Shown here piece by piece: positions 24,584-33,579 of a stretch of 60,383 nucleotides of DNA; positions within the stretch are counted from its first letter, which is position 1; each line of letters opens with the position of its first letter. The stretch spans positions 1 through 60,383 of the forward strand of contig MEDT01000040.1 of the NCBI GenBank assembly GCA_001724175.1. Direction: 5' to 3'. A model generated the notes under the pieces. It saw only the letters and a program-made list of their open reading frames with translations, was not told where the DNA came from and searched no databases. The position numbers and the translations under genes are program-made. The DNA is from Cytophagaceae bacterium SCN 52-12. Its GTDB lineage: Bacteria > Bacteroidota > Bacteroidia > Cytophagales > Spirosomataceae.

Positions 24584-25450
24584 ATGAAATTCGGAAAAAC
24601 TGATCACGCCGGCCATATCGACTTCTCCCTGCCCGGAGACCATCCCGACACGCGCGCTGTCCTGGAGCAGGGCGCCGGCAACCCCGAGATCTGCATAGGA
24701 TGCGCCAAATGGAACCGTACAGACCTGAAAGGATTCTACCCGAGAGGCACAAAGGACGAGCTCGCTTATTATTCCACGCAGTTCAACAGCATCGAGCTGA
24801 ACGCTACCTTCTACAATAATTTCCCGGTCGCTACCATTGAAGGATGGCGCGAAAAAACAGGGGACGATTTCAGGTTCTTCCCCAAAGTGCACCAGGGGAT
24901 CAGCCACTGGAAACGACTGAAGGACGCCCAGGCTCCGACCAGTGAATACCTCGACGGCATTGCCCATCTGCAGGAAAAGCTGGGGACGATCTTCCTGCAG
25001 CTGCCCGACAATTTCGGTCCTAAAAACTGGGAAGTGTTAAAATCCTATTTAATGGAATGGCCGCAGGGGTTCCCTCTTGCGCTGGAGCTCCGCAATGCGG
25101 GCTGGTATGACGGTTCGTGGAATACCGACCTGCTATGGGAGGTGCTTCACGAGCGCAATATCGCTCATATTATCACGGATTCGGCAGGGAGGCGCGACCT
25201 GCTGCATATGCGCCTGTCGACGCCGGTCGCTTTTATCCGCTATAACGGCGCCAACGTAGCTTCCGACTACACAAGGCTCGACGACTGGGCAGAGAGGCTG
25301 AAGCAATGGATCGGGATGGGAATAGAGAAGATTTTCTTCTTCGTGCACCAGAATGTCGAAGAAGAATCACCGCTGCTTTCGGCTTACCTGATAGAAAAGC
25401 TGAACAGGGAAGCGGGCACCAACCTCAAGGTGCCGGCAAAAGGAAAGTGA
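24584..25450 (+). CDS. DUF72 (YecE-like) protein
   Basis: A 288-residue TIM-barrel protein of the DUF72/YecE family. Diagnostic parts are I-G-C-A-K-W, the F-N-S-I-E-L-N-A-T-F-Y segment, F-F-P-K-V-H-Q-G-I-S-H and L-A-L-E-L-R-N-A-G-W. The family is widespread but has no firmly assigned reaction. Members from this phylum often carry an N-terminal addition like the 35-residue lead-in seen here. It is separated from the M19 dipeptidase by 23 bases and starts a tight four-gene run with the UbiA-like protein and methyltransferase. No signal peptide; cytoplasmic. Confidence 0.85.
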   Translation: MKFGKTDHAGHIDFSLPGDHPDTRAVLEQGAGNPEICIGCAKWNRTDLKGFYPRGTKDELAYYSTQFNSIELNATFYNNFPVATIEGWREKTGDDFRFFPKVHQGISHWKRLKDAQAPTSEYLDGIAHLQEKLGTIFLQLPDNFGPKNWEVLKSYLMEWPQGFPLALELRNAGWYDGSWNTDLLWEVLHERNIAHIITDSAGRRDLLHMRLSTPVAFIRYNGANVASDYTRLDDWAERLKQWIGMGIEKIFFFVHQNVEEESPLLSAYLIEKLNREAGTNLKVPAKGK

Positions 25451-25473
25451 TGTAATAATTAGACAATAAGACG

Positions 25474-26706
25474 ATGAGACAGCTGTTTATACTTCTGATG
25501 ATCCCGCTGGCGGGATATGCACAGTCCGGCGGGGATGATGCAAAAATCAGGAAAAAAGCTGCCCGTATCCATGCCGGCGTCTACACCCTCGACACGCACG
25601 CGGATGTGCCGATGATGATGGTAAAAGAAGGCTTCGATATCGGCAAGGAGCACGATTTTACCAAAGAAGGCTCGCAGATCGACATCCCGAGAATGAGAAA
25701 AGGCGGGATGGACGCTATGTTTTTCGCCGTTTACCTCGCCCAGGGAAGAAGAACACCCGAAGGACTGGCCGAAGCCAAACAGAAAGCTCTTGCCATTTTT
25801 GACACCATTCACAATGCCATCAAACGCTATCCCGGCGATCTGGGCCTGGCGACTACGCCTGAAGACGGCCCCAGGCTGAAAAAGCAAGGGAAAATTGCAG
25901 TATATATCGGTATGGAAAACGGGTGGCCGGCCGGGAAGGACCTTTCCAACCTGAAATTGTATTACGATCTCGGGGCCCGGTACATTACGCTCTCTCATGC
26001 CGCCAACAACGACATCTGCGATTCTTCCGTCGATGCAGACGGCCCCGAATTCAACGGGCTCAGTCCTTTCGGCAAAGAGGTTGTGAAGGAAATGAACCGC
26101 CTGGGTATGCTGGTGGATATTTCACATGTGTCGGATTCTACGTTCTACCAGGTAATCCGGCTTACAAAAGCCCCGGTGATCGCTTCCCATTCGTCGTGCC
26201 GGGCGCTGTGCGACGTGCCCAGGAATATGACCGACGACATGATCCGGACGCTCGCAAAAAACGGCGGCGTGATCCAGATCAACTTTGTGCCGGGCTTTGT
26301 CAAAAAGCCGTCTCAGGAATACGAGCTTTCGGTCCGGCCGCTGATCCTCCGGTCCCGGAAACCCGAGCTGAGCCGGGAAGACCAGGAAATGATCCAGAAG
26401 GAGATCAATACGCTCAAAGAAAAGTACGCCCCCGATATGCCGACCGTAAAGGATGCGGTCGATCATATAGACCACGTGGTAAAACTGGTAGGCATCGATC
26501 ATGTCGGGATCGGCATGGACCTCGATGGCGGCGGGGAAGTGATCGGCGTCCGCGATGTAAGCCAGATCGGGGCTATCACCGAAGAGCTGGTCAGGCGGGG
26601 ATACAGCAAAAAAGACATAGAGAAAATATGGAGCGGCAATACCATGCGGATTCTCAAAGAGGCTGAGAAGATCAGCGCCGGTATCCGGAAGTCAGGGCTT
26701 ATGTAA
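25474..26706 (+). CDS. membrane dipeptidase, peptidase family M19
   Basis: A 410-residue exported enzyme: signal peptide M-R-Q-L-F-I-L-L-M-I-P-L-A-G-Y-A, then the M19 metal ligands D-T-H-A-D, G-M-E-N-G, D-I-S-H and S-H-S-S-C-R-A, and the late G-I-G-M-D-L-D-G-G. M19 renal-dipeptidase-type enzymes hydrolyse dipeptides, including some with a D-residue, using two zinc ions. Its expected location is the periplasm. An insertion at about residues 285-335 (R-P-L-I-L-R-S-R-K, K-E-K-Y-A-P-D) is seen in Bacteroidota homologues. The next gene starts at the base after its stop codon. Confidence 0.92.
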   Translation: MRQLFILLMIPLAGYAQSGGDDAKIRKKAARIHAGVYTLDTHADVPMMMVKEGFDIGKEHDFTKEGSQIDIPRMRKGGMDAMFFAVYLAQGRRTPEGLAEAKQKALAIFDTIHNAIKRYPGDLGLATTPEDGPRLKKQGKIAVYIGMENGWPAGKDLSNLKLYYDLGARYITLSHAANNDICDSSVDADGPEFNGLSPFGKEVVKEMNRLGMLVDISHVSDSTFYQVIRLTKAPVIASHSSCRALCDVPRNMTDDMIRTLAKNGGVIQINFVPGFVKKPSQEYELSVRPLILRSRKPELSREDQEMIQKEINTLKEKYAPDMPTVKDAVDHIDHVVKLVGIDHVGIGMDLDGGGEVIGVRDVSQIGAITEELVRRGYSKKDIEKIWSGNTMRILKEAEKISAGIRKSGLM

Positions 26707-27609
26707 ATGGAGAAAAGGGATATCATAGGATCCTTTTTTTTCAGCAACTACTTCCTGGGTATTCTTGCGGTCGCTCTGTCGCTGGAAACCTCCTTCCAGC
26801 TCGCCCTGCCGTTCAACTCTCTCCCATGGCATAGCCTGCTGTTTTCGGGAGTAGTGATGTATTACACATACGCCTATATCTCAGCCGGGCATCACTCTTT
26901 CGCAGAAAATCCCAGGACCAGGTGGTACCAGCTCCATCGTAAAGCGGTAAAAACCAGTCAGGTTCTGCTCGCCATGGCCTTTTTGTGCAGCGCGCTGGTG
27001 TACTTCCTCCGGCATTGCAGCTCCCTGGGATCGCTGCATTGGTCTTCCTGGGCAATATTATTGGGTACCCTGCTGGCGGCGGCATCCTATTACGGGAAGC
27101 TTCCCTTTCTCAATTTGCGGAACAGCGGGTGGACCAAGCCTGTCACCATCGGCCTGTGCTGGGCAGCGTCCGTAAGCCTGCTGCCCCTGGTGTCGCTTCA
27201 GCTGGAAAACGACGGCTCTGTGGAAATTCCGTGGTTGCTGGCTGCCTGGCTGTTTGTAAAAAACTGGATGTTCTGCAGCGTCAACGCGATCCTATTTGAT
27301 ATCAAAGATTACGCCGACGACTCCAACCGGGAGCTGAAAACATTTGTGGTGCGCTACGGCACGCGCTTTACCATCATGTTCATCCTTCTGCCGATGATCC
27401 TGCTGGGAGTGGTGTCCTTCCTGCTCTTTTCCTATTACCGCAACCTCAATATCCACCAGGTTGCGGTCAATCTCGTTCCTTTCGCGCTTACGCTGTACAT
27501 AGCCCTGAGCATGCATAAGCCCAGGCCGATCCTTTATTACCTGGTCGTTATTGACGGCATGCTGCTCGTCAAAGCGATCTGCGGCATTACAGCAACCCTG
27601 ATGCAATAA
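26707..27609 (+). CDS. UbiA-like prenyltransferase-family membrane protein (first Asp motif not seen)
   Basis: A 300-residue polytopic membrane protein with about eight helices. The segment I-L-F-D-I-K-D-Y-A-D-D-S-N-R-E-L-K-T-F fits the second Asp-rich motif of UbiA prenyltransferases (D-x-x-D-x-x-x-D). In the position of the first motif, usually N-D-x-x-D, the sequence Y-T-Y-A-Y-I-S-A-G-H-H-S-F instead has no aspartates. UbiA enzymes move an isoprenoid chain to an aromatic or lipid acceptor; without the first motif, catalysis is doubtful or differs. It starts immediately after the M19 stop and precedes a methyltransferase by 4 bases, so a joint quinone- or lipid-type modification is possible. 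Confidence 0.55.
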   Translation: MEKRDIIGSFFFSNYFLGILAVALSLETSFQLALPFNSLPWHSLLFSGVVMYYTYAYISAGHHSFAENPRTRWYQLHRKAVKTSQVLLAMAFLCSALVYFLRHCSSLGSLHWSSWAILLGTLLAAASYYGKLPFLNLRNSGWTKPVTIGLCWAASVSLLPLVSLQLENDGSVEIPWLLAAWLFVKNWMFCSVNAILFDIKDYADDSNRELKTFVVRYGTRFTIMFILLPMILLGVVSFLLFSYYRNLNIHQVAVNLVPFALTLYIALSMHKPRPILYYLVVIDGMLLVKAICGITATLMQ

Positions 27610-27613
27610 ACTG

Positions 27614-28249
27614 ATGGCGCCCGACTTCAATCCTATCGCGCGGCTTTACTACCCCCTGAGCCGGCTGGTTTTCGGATCTTCCCAGCTCCGGGCGCAGCAA
27701 ACCTTTGTCCACCTGGTCGGCCCCGGCAGCCGGATCCTTATCGCAGGCGGAGGTAACGGGCACCTGCTCAGGTATTTGCCGGAATCCTGTGCAGCCGCAT
27801 CGGAGATTTTTTTTGTAGAGCCGGCGCCCGATATGATGGCGATGGCCCGAAAAAAAACCGTTCCTTCCCCGCATATCCATTTTATTCAAACCACAGTGGA
27901 GCAATTTCTCGGCTCGTCCGGGCCGGATTTTGACGTAGTGATCACCGCTTTCTTCTTCGACCTTTTTCCCCAGCATGAAGCCGGCTCGCTGTTTTCCCTC
28001 ATAAATGCCCGTCTCAGGCCCGGCGGGCTTTGGCTTTATACCGATTTTCAGCTGGCCGGAGGCTCGCTTTGGTGGCAGGCGCCGCTGCTCAAAATGATGT
28101 ATTTCTTTTTCAGGCAGGTTTCGGAAGTAAAGGCATCCTTTCTGCCTGATATGGCCGGCTGCTGGAAAAACAGGTACAGGCTTCTGGCCGGCCGGAGCTT
28201 TTACGGCAGGTTCATCATCGCACAGGCCTGGCAAAAGAATCCTGTCTGA
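27614..28249 (+). CDS. class I SAM-dependent methyltransferase
   Basis: A 211-residue protein with the Rossmann SAM-binding motif I-L-I-A-G-G-G-N-G-H-L-L and an acidic end of the second strand (F-V-E-P-A-P-D-M). The later L-R-P-G-G-L-W motif is typical of class I enzymes. The N-terminal F-N-P-I-A-R-L-Y-Y-P-L-S-R-L segment is common in ubiquinone/menaquinone-type and related small-molecule methyltransferases, but the substrate is unknown. Only 4 bases separate it from the UbiA-like gene. It ends a run of four closely packed genes that begins at the DUF72 gene. Confidence 0.8.
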   Translation: MAPDFNPIARLYYPLSRLVFGSSQLRAQQTFVHLVGPGSRILIAGGGNGHLLRYLPESCAAASEIFFVEPAPDMMAMARKKTVPSPHIHFIQTTVEQFLGSSGPDFDVVITAFFFDLFPQHEAGSLFSLINARLRPGGLWLYTDFQLAGGSLWWQAPLLKMMYFFFRQVSEVKASFLPDMAGCWKNRYRLLAGRSFYGRFIIAQAWQKNPV

Positions 28250-28284
28250 GCCGCCGGCTATTTTTCATAAACACTGAGATTGTG

Positions 28285-28316
28285 TTAGGCTATCCTTTTT
28301 CATTTTAATACTTTTG
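28285..28316 (+). promoter_or_regulatory. candidate promoter (TTAG-N20-TACTTTTG) of the TIM-barrel gene
   Basis: TTAG (28285-28288) one mismatch from TTTG, a 20-base spacer and an exact TANNTTTG (28309-28316), 25 bases before the ATG at 28342. Confidence 0.5.
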
Positions 28317-28341
28317 AATCACCATTAACCCTATTACTACT

Positions 28342-29262
28342 ATGAGTATCGTCTCGCGCCGTCAATTTATCCGTACATCGGCAGCTATAGCAGCTACCGG
28401 CTTCTCACTTTCTGACACTCTCGCGGCTGTAAATAAAAAAGGGCCTCTCCTGGCATTTTCAACACTCGGATGCCCTAAATGGGACTTTGACACCATCCTG
28501 GGCTACGCTGCCGCAAACAACTACCAGGGTATTGAAATCAGGGGAATTCTAAATGAAATGGACCTGCCGCTGTGCCCCGAATTCAGGACACCTGAAAACA
28601 TCAGGGAGTCTGCCGCGAAAGTCAGGAAAAAAGGCGTGCGTATCGTCGGGCTCGGTGCATCGGCCCGCCTCCATATCGCCGACCCCAAGCTGAGGGAGGA
28701 AAACCTTGCCGAAGCCAGGAGCTTCATTGACCTGGCCAGCCAGCTGAACTGTCCCTATGTCAGGGTATTCCCCAACAATCTTCCTAAAGACCAGGACCGG
28801 GAGCAGACCATCCAGCTGATCATCGACGGGCTGAAAGAGCTGGGAAATTATGCCGGCAAAACCAAAGTAAAAGTCCTGCTGGAATCGCACGGCGAAGTAG
28901 TAGGCAAAGATTTGCTCCTGCGCATCATGCAAGCCTCCGAGCATTCGCACATAGGGTTGATCTGGGATATTTTCAACATGTGGTCGGTCACGAAGGAGAC
29001 TCCGACTGAAGTATATGCCGCGCTGAAAAAGTACATTGTCCATGTGCACGTAAAAGATGCGGTGAGGGAAAATGACAAATGGCGCTACGTGCAGGTCGGG
29101 CAGGGAGAGGCCCCGCTGAAGGAAGCGTTCAGCGCGCTTGCCAAAGGCGGCTATAAAGGCTATTATGCCTTTGAATGGGAAAAACGCTGGCACCCCACAA
29201 TTGCCGAACCGGAAGTAGTGATCCCGGAGTACCCGAAAGCGATAATGCCGCTTTTGTCGTAA
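28342..29262 (+). CDS. Tat-exported sugar phosphate isomerase/epimerase-like TIM barrel protein
   Basis: A 306-residue protein. The N-terminus S-R-R-Q-F-I-R-T-S-A-A followed by a hydrophobic run is a twin-arginine-type signal. The mature part is an AP-endonuclease-2/xylose-isomerase-like TIM barrel: F-S-T-L-G-C-P, Y-Q-G-I-E-I-R-G, V-L-L-E-S-H-G-E, G-L-I-W-D-I-F-N-M-W and H-V-H-V-K-D-A give the strand ends with the likely metal ligands (Glu, Asp, His). Such proteins in this phylum are usually annotated sugar epimerases of unknown substrate. It has its own promoter candidate and is convergent with the prp operon. Confidence 0.75.
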   Translation: MSIVSRRQFIRTSAAIAATGFSLSDTLAAVNKKGPLLAFSTLGCPKWDFDTILGYAAANNYQGIEIRGILNEMDLPLCPEFRTPENIRESAAKVRKKGVRIVGLGASARLHIADPKLREENLAEARSFIDLASQLNCPYVRVFPNNLPKDQDREQTIQLIIDGLKELGNYAGKTKVKVLLESHGEVVGKDLLLRIMQASEHSHIGLIWDIFNMWSVTKETPTEVYAALKKYIVHVHVKDAVRENDKWRYVQVGQGEAPLKEAFSALAKGGYKGYYAFEWEKRWHPTIAEPEVVIPEYPKAIMPLLS

Positions 29263-29277
29263 AAAAGAAGGACTGTG

Positions 29278-29305
29278 GGGGAGAACGGGCGAAGACGGTC
29301 TCCCC
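29278..29305. terminator. possible terminator between the TIM-barrel gene and prpD
   Basis: A 7-bp stem GGGGAGA...TCTCCCC with a 14-base loop in the convergent gap. On the minus strand a T-rich stretch (CTTCTTTTTT) follows about 10 bases later. Weak. Confidence 0.3.
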
Positions 29306-29312
29306 TCGCCTG

Positions 29313-30767
29313 TTACGGCCTCACATACAAATTCACAAATTCATGCACAGGCGTTTCCAGCACCTTCGCCAGATCCAGTGAGATCGCCTTAATCCGCTCC
29401 TGTTGTTTTGCGGGGAATATCCGCCGGAGGTTTACATCATATTTAGCCAGCAGCAACGGAATCCCGTCCTTCCTCCGCCGCTTGTGCCCGATCGGGTATT
29501 CGACAACCACTTCATCGAGCACGGTCCCGTCGTTCAGCGTTACCGTAAGCGCGTTGGCGATCGAACGCTTCTTCGGATCATGATAGTCTTTTGTAAACTG
29601 CACATCTTCCTCAGTAAACATTTTATCGCGTAATAGGTCGATCCTGGGATCTTCCGCGACCGAATCTTCGTAGTCGGCAGCGGTCAGCCTTCCGAATAGC
29701 AACGGAACCGCGATCATGTACTGCAGCGCATGGTCCCGGTCGGCCGGATTATGCAGCGGCCCCGTTTTGTCAATGATCCGGATCGCGGCCTCATGGGTCC
29801 TTATTTTTACAGACCGGATATCTTCAGCCGTTTTTCCCAGCACCTTCAGTTTCTGATGCAGCGTCATCGCCGCCTCTACCGCGGTCTGTGAATGGAACTC
29901 GGCCGGGTAGGAGATTTTGAACAGCACATGCTCCATCACATACGACCCGTATCCCCGCTGGAATTTGAACTGGTTCCCTTTGAACAATACATCATAAAAA
30001 CCCCACGTCTTAGCCGTCAGAACGCTCGGATAGCCCATTTCTCCTGTTTTGGCAATCAGCGCCAGGCGAACGCCCCTGGAGGTAGCGTCTCCGGCTGCCC
30101 ATGATTTACGGCTGCCCGTATTAGGCGCATGACGGTAGGTGCGCAGCGAATGTCCGTCGACGAAAGCAAGGGAAATTGCATTGATCAGCTCTTCACGGTT
30201 GAGCCCCAGCAGTCGTCCCGCTACCGCAGTCGAAGCGAGCTTCACCAGCAGGACATGATCCAGGCCTACCCTGTTGAAAGAGTTCTCCAACGCCAGGATT
30301 CCCTGTATTTCATGCGCTCTTATCATGGCATCCAGCACATCGCGCATCGTAAGCGGTGCCTTCCCTTCCGCCACAGCGGTACGCGACAGCCAGTCGGCAG
30401 TAGCCAGTATGCCGCCCAGGTTATCGGAAGGATGTCCCCATTCCGCCGCCAGCCAGGTATCGTTGAAATCCAGCCAGCGTATCATAGCGCCGAGGTTAAA
30501 TGCCGCCTGAACAGGGTCCAGCTGGTAATTCGTGCCCGGCACTTTGGCCCCGTTGGGTACTATCGTGCCCGGTACCACCGGTCCCAGGAGCTTGGTGCAG
30601 GCGGGATAAGTCAGCGCCTCAAAACCGCATCCCAGCGTATCCAGCAGGCAGTAGTGGGCCGTTTCCCAGGCTAAGGGACTTTTTATTTCGTAATCCAGGA
30701 CATAGTCCGCCAGATCGGCCAGTACCTGATCCGGCCCGGGGCGTTCATTTGAAATATAAGAAGACAT
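29313..30767 (-). CDS. prpD: 2-methylcitrate dehydratase PrpD
   Basis: A 484-residue MmgE/PrpD family protein. Diagnostic segments include [19 protein letters not shown], the [13 protein letters not shown] stretch, and [10 protein letters not shown]. It converts 2-methylcitrate to 2-methyl-cis-aconitate in the cytoplasmic methylcitrate cycle for propionate breakdown. It is the last gene of the prpB-prpC-prpD run; the 100-base gap before it holds an AATTATGA-type repeat and an 8-bp hairpin. Without a visible acnD, the following hydration would need a housekeeping aconitase. Confidence 0.93.
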   Translation of the reverse strand: MSSYISNERPGPDQVLADLADYVLDYEIKSPLAWETAHYCLLDTLGCGFEALTYPACTKLLGPVVPGTIVPNGAKVPGTNYQLDPVQAAFNLGAMIRWLDFNDTWLAAEWGHPSDNLGGILATADWLSRTAVAEGKAPLTMRDVLDAMIRAHEIQGILALENSFNRVGLDHVLLVKLASTAVAGRLLGLNREELINAISLAFVDGHSLRTYRHAPNTGSRKSWAAGDATSRGVRLALIAKTGEMGYPSVLTAKTWGFYDVLFKGNQFKFQRGYGSYVMEHVLFKISYPAEFHSQTAVEAAMTLHQKLKVLGKTAEDIRSVKIRTHEAAIRIIDKTGPLHNPADRDHALQYMIAVPLLFGRLTAADYEDSVAEDPRIDLLRDKMFTEEDVQFTKDYHDPKKRSIANALTVTLNDGTVLDEVVVEYPIGHKRRRKDGIPLLLAKYDVNLRRIFPAKQQERIKAISLDLAKVLETPVHEFVNLYVRP

Positions 30768-30773
30768 TATGCT

Positions 30774-30839
30774 GATTATGAATTCAGAATTATGAGTTAT
30801 GAATTATATTCGTATCCGTGGTCTGTGTCCTCACAGACC
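30774..30839. repeat. AATTATGA-type repeat and GGTCTGTG/CACAGACC hairpin
   Basis: Between prpC and prpD: near-repeats of TTATGAATT (30774-30808), then a perfect 8-bp hairpin GGTCTGTG-TCCT-CACAGACC (30820-30839). No T-tract follows on the minus strand, so it would not be a classic terminator within the operon. Confidence 0.65.
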
Positions 30840-30867
30840 ATTTCCACATTTTTTCAAAGTTGCCCTG

Positions 30868-32016
30868 CTATCTTTTTTCAATCGGTACAAACGGCCGGTC
30901 ATCCGGGCCGGTATAGTTGGCTCCGGGCCTGATGATCTTGCCATCGAGCCGCTGCTCGATGATATGGGCGCTCCAGCCCGTTACCCGGCTCATGACAAAA
31001 AGCGGGGTAAAAAAGAGCGTCGGTATACCCATCAGGTGGTATGAAACTGCCGAAAACCAGTCGAGGTTGGGAAACATCCGCTTCTGGTCCCACATGACGG
31101 ATTCGAGGCGTTCGGCGATGTCATACAACTGCATATTGCCCGCTTCGACCGAAAGATCATGCGCTACCTGCTTGATGATCTTGTTCCTCGGATCGGAGAC
31201 CGTATACACCGGATGCCCGAAGCCGATGATGACTTCCTTTCTTTCCAGCCGCTGCCTGATGTCGGCCTCCGCTTCATCGGGACCTGAGTACCTGCTCTGG
31301 ATATCGAAAGCCACTTCATTCGCGCCGCCGTGCTTGGGCCCGCGAAGCGCGCCGATAGCGCCCGAAACCGCGGAATACATATCGGAGCCGGTGCCGGCTA
31401 TCACCCTGGATGTGAACGTGCTCGCATTGAACTCGTGCTCGGCATACAGGTTGAGCGAGATCTGCATGGCCCGCTCCCATGAGGAAGACGGCGCTTTTCC
31501 ATGGAGCAGCCGGAGAAAATGCCCGCCAATGGTATCGTCATCCGTTTCCGTTGCTATCCGTCTGCCGTTTTGCGAAAAATGGTGCCAGTAAAGCAACGCG
31601 GACGGCAGCGATGCCAGCAGGCGGTCGGCGATGTGCTTTGCACCTGCCAGCGGGTGATCTTCCTTTTCCGGATTTACGGTTCCCAGCACCGATACATAAG
31701 TGCGCAGCACATCCATCGGATGTGCTGAAGCAGGCAACTGCTCCAGGACACTTTTAGCAGTGGCAGGCAGCCCCCGCATACCCTTCAGCCTGGTTTTGTA
31801 CATGTCGAGCTGCGCCCCGTTGGGCAGCTCCCCGTATACCAGCAGGTAGGCGGTTTCTTCAAAGGAAGCTTTTTCGGCAAGATCGAGGATGTCGTAGCCG
31901 CGATAGTGCAATTCGTTGCCGTTCTTCCCTACCGTACACAACGCCGTGTTCCCGGCCGCTACCCCCGAAAGAGCAACACTTTTTTTGGGCTTAAAAGAAA
32001 AAGACTCACTGCTCAT
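30868..32016 (-). CDS. prpC: 2-methylcitrate synthase (citrate synthase family)
   Basis: A 382-residue citrate-synthase-fold enzyme. The catalytic histidine segments G-P-K-H-G-G-A-N-E and I-I-G-F-G-H-P-V-Y, and the catalytic Asp in the [13 protein letters not shown] region, are intact. It lies between prpB and prpD, so 2-methylcitrate synthase (propionyl-CoA plus oxaloacetate) is preferred over plain citrate synthase, although some family members do both. Gap to prpB is 35 bases. Confidence 0.9.
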   Translation of the reverse strand: MSSESFSFKPKKSVALSGVAAGNTALCTVGKNGNELHYRGYDILDLAEKASFEETAYLLVYGELPNGAQLDMYKTRLKGMRGLPATAKSVLEQLPASAHPMDVLRTYVSVLGTVNPEKEDHPLAGAKHIADRLLASLPSALLYWHHFSQNGRRIATETDDDTIGGHFLRLLHGKAPSSSWERAMQISLNLYAEHEFNASTFTSRVIAGTGSDMYSAVSGAIGALRGPKHGGANEVAFDIQSRYSGPDEAEADIRQRLERKEVIIGFGHPVYTVSDPRNKIIKQVAHDLSVEAGNMQLYDIAERLESVMWDQKRMFPNLDWFSAVSYHLMGIPTLFFTPLFVMSRVTGWSAHIIEQRLDGKIIRPGANYTGPDDRPFVPIEKR

Positions 32017-32051
32017 CGTTCCTCTTTTTTGGTAGTTGAAAAATATAAAGT

Positions 32052-32945
32052 TTATTTACTGTTGAACAGCTGATCCAGCTTCTCCTCATAGGAATAGTAG
32101 CCGATGCTCTCGTAAAGCTCCGACCTGGTCTGCATGATGTCTACCACATTGCGCTGGGTACCATCTTTGAGGATGGCGCTGTATACTTTCTCCGCAGCCT
32201 TGTTGGCAGCCCTGAAAGCCGATAAGGGATAAAGGATCATGCTTACGCCGGCGTTTTTCAGCTCCTCTACCGTCCAGAGCGGCGTCATCCCGAATTCGGT
32301 GATATTGGCAAGCACCGGCAGGCCCGAAACCTTTGCAAAATGACCATACTGGCTCAGCTCGCTCACCGCTTCCGCGAATATAAAATCGGCGCCCGCTTCC
32401 GTATAGGCCGCTACCCGTTCCAGGGTTTTTTCCAGGCCCTCTCCCGCCAACGCATCGGTCCGCGCCCCGATCAGGAAATCCCGGTCCCGGCGCGCATCGA
32501 CTGCCGCCTTTACGCGGTCAGCCATTTCCTCCGGGCTCACCAGCTCCTTGCCGGGCCTGTGCCCGCACCTCTTCGCCCCTACCTGGTCTTCTATATGGAC
32601 AGCTGCCGCTCCCGCCTTCTCCAGCTCCCTGATCGTCCGGGCGACGTTAAAGGCAGACGGTCCAAAGCCCGTATCGATATCGACCAGCAAAGGCGTGTCC
32701 GTTACATTGGTAATACGCTCTACATCAGTGAGCACATCAGACAGGGAGCTGATCCCCAGGTCGGGAACTCCGAGCGAGCCGGCCGCTACCCCGCCGCCCG
32801 ATACATAGATCGCCTGGAAACCCGCCCGGGTAGCCAGGAGCGCATGGTTGGCATTGACGGCGCCTGCTATCTGCAAAGGCCGGGAATCGCCGAGCGCACG
32901 ACGGAACCTGGCTCCCGGTGATAATATATTTGACTGCGACGACAT
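32052..32945 (-). CDS. prpB: methylisocitrate lyase PrpB
   Basis: A 297-residue isocitrate-lyase/PEP-mutase-superfamily enzyme that splits 2-methylisocitrate to pyruvate and succinate. I start it at the ATG ending at 32945 ([11 protein letters not shown]), which fits the family; the frame extends 26 codons further upstream. V-D-I-D-T-G-F-G is the metal-binding loop and K-R-C-G-H the catalytic-cysteine motif (usually K-K-C-G-H). First gene of the prpB-prpC-prpD run, all on the minus strand, with no clear promoter consensus seen upstream. Confidence 0.92.
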   Translation of the reverse strand: MSSQSNILSPGARFRRALGDSRPLQIAGAVNANHALLATRAGFQAIYVSGGGVAAGSLGVPDLGISSLSDVLTDVERITNVTDTPLLVDIDTGFGPSAFNVARTIRELEKAGAAAVHIEDQVGAKRCGHRPGKELVSPEEMADRVKAAVDARRDRDFLIGARTDALAGEGLEKTLERVAAYTEAGADFIFAEAVSELSQYGHFAKVSGLPVLANITEFGMTPLWTVEELKNAGVSMILYPLSAFRAANKAAEKVYSAILKDGTQRNVVDIMQTRSELYESIGYYSYEEKLDQLFNSK

Positions 32946-33110
32946 AACGAACTTTCTATGTTGGGCTTGCAAAATAGCTAAATTTCGATAGCTACCGGCC
33001 CTGCCGGCAATATTTCGGGGCAATCCCGAAAGCTGCTTTGATTAAACTCTCAAATCCATTTATTTTGAGCTTTTGAAATTCACAAAACAATATATCAATA
33101 CTATAACACT

Positions 33111-33467
33111 ATGGAGATATCCGGAACAGTGATCGATATCATGGCCGAAGTAAACGGCCAGGGAAAAAACGGGATGTGGCGCAAACAGGAATTTATTCTG
33201 GAAACACCTTCTCAGTATCCGAAAAAAGTATGCATCTCGCTATGGGGCGACAGGATCGACCAGGCAGCATTGCAGAAAGGAGATGCAGTGACTGCTTCCA
33301 TTGACCTGGAAAGCCGCGAATACAACGGACGCTGGTATACCGAAGCCAGAGCCTGGAAAGTAGAAAAAACCGGAGGCGCTATGGCTGCTTCCGCAGGAGG
33401 CCAGGCTGTCGCAACACCGCTTCCCCCTACCTTTACCGAAGATGCGGAAGATGATCTTCCTTTCTGA
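33111..33467 (+). CDS. DUF3127 protein with an SSB-like acidic C-terminal tip
   Basis: A 118-residue protein. The N-terminal 85 residues resemble DUF3127, a small OB-fold-like domain of unknown function that is common in Bacteroidota (M-E-I-S-G-T-V-I-D-I, W-R-K-Q-E-F-I-L-E-T, I-S-L-W-G-D-R, W-K-V-E). The Gly/Ala/Pro-rich linker ends in E-D-A-E-D-D-L-P-F. That last hydrophobic pair after acidic residues matches the SSB-Ct tip (D-D-x-P-F) that recruits replication and repair proteins in single-stranded DNA-binding protein. A role near SSB partners is therefore inferred, not shown. It is flanked downstream by the GAAAATTGA repeat and a convergent permease. Confidence 0.75.
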   Translation: MEISGTVIDIMAEVNGQGKNGMWRKQEFILETPSQYPKKVCISLWGDRIDQAALQKGDAVTASIDLESREYNGRWYTEARAWKVEKTGGAMAASAGGQAVATPLPPTFTEDAEDDLPF

Positions 33468-33470
33468 GGA

Positions 33471-33537
33471 GTTGAAAATTGAGAGTTGAAAGTTGAGAAT
33501 GGAGAACTTTCAATTTTCAATTCTCAATTTTCAACTA
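33471..33537. repeat. GAAAATTGA-type low-complexity foldback repeat (second copy)
   Basis: Same family as 2367-2446: GTTGAAAATTGAGAGTTGA units on the left, inverted TTTCAATTTTCAA units on the right, ending TTTTCAACTATT. It lies in the convergent gap between DUF3127 and the permease, only a few bases after the DUF3127 stop. Confidence 0.75.
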
Positions 33538-33579
33538 TTCAATATCTCTGTGGTGAAAAACTTCATATCATACGGCTTT

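Noticed and set aside
29313-32945. Possibility that prpC is a plain citrate synthase
   Set aside because: Location between prpB and prpD makes 2-methylcitrate synthase more likely; sequence alone cannot separate them fully.
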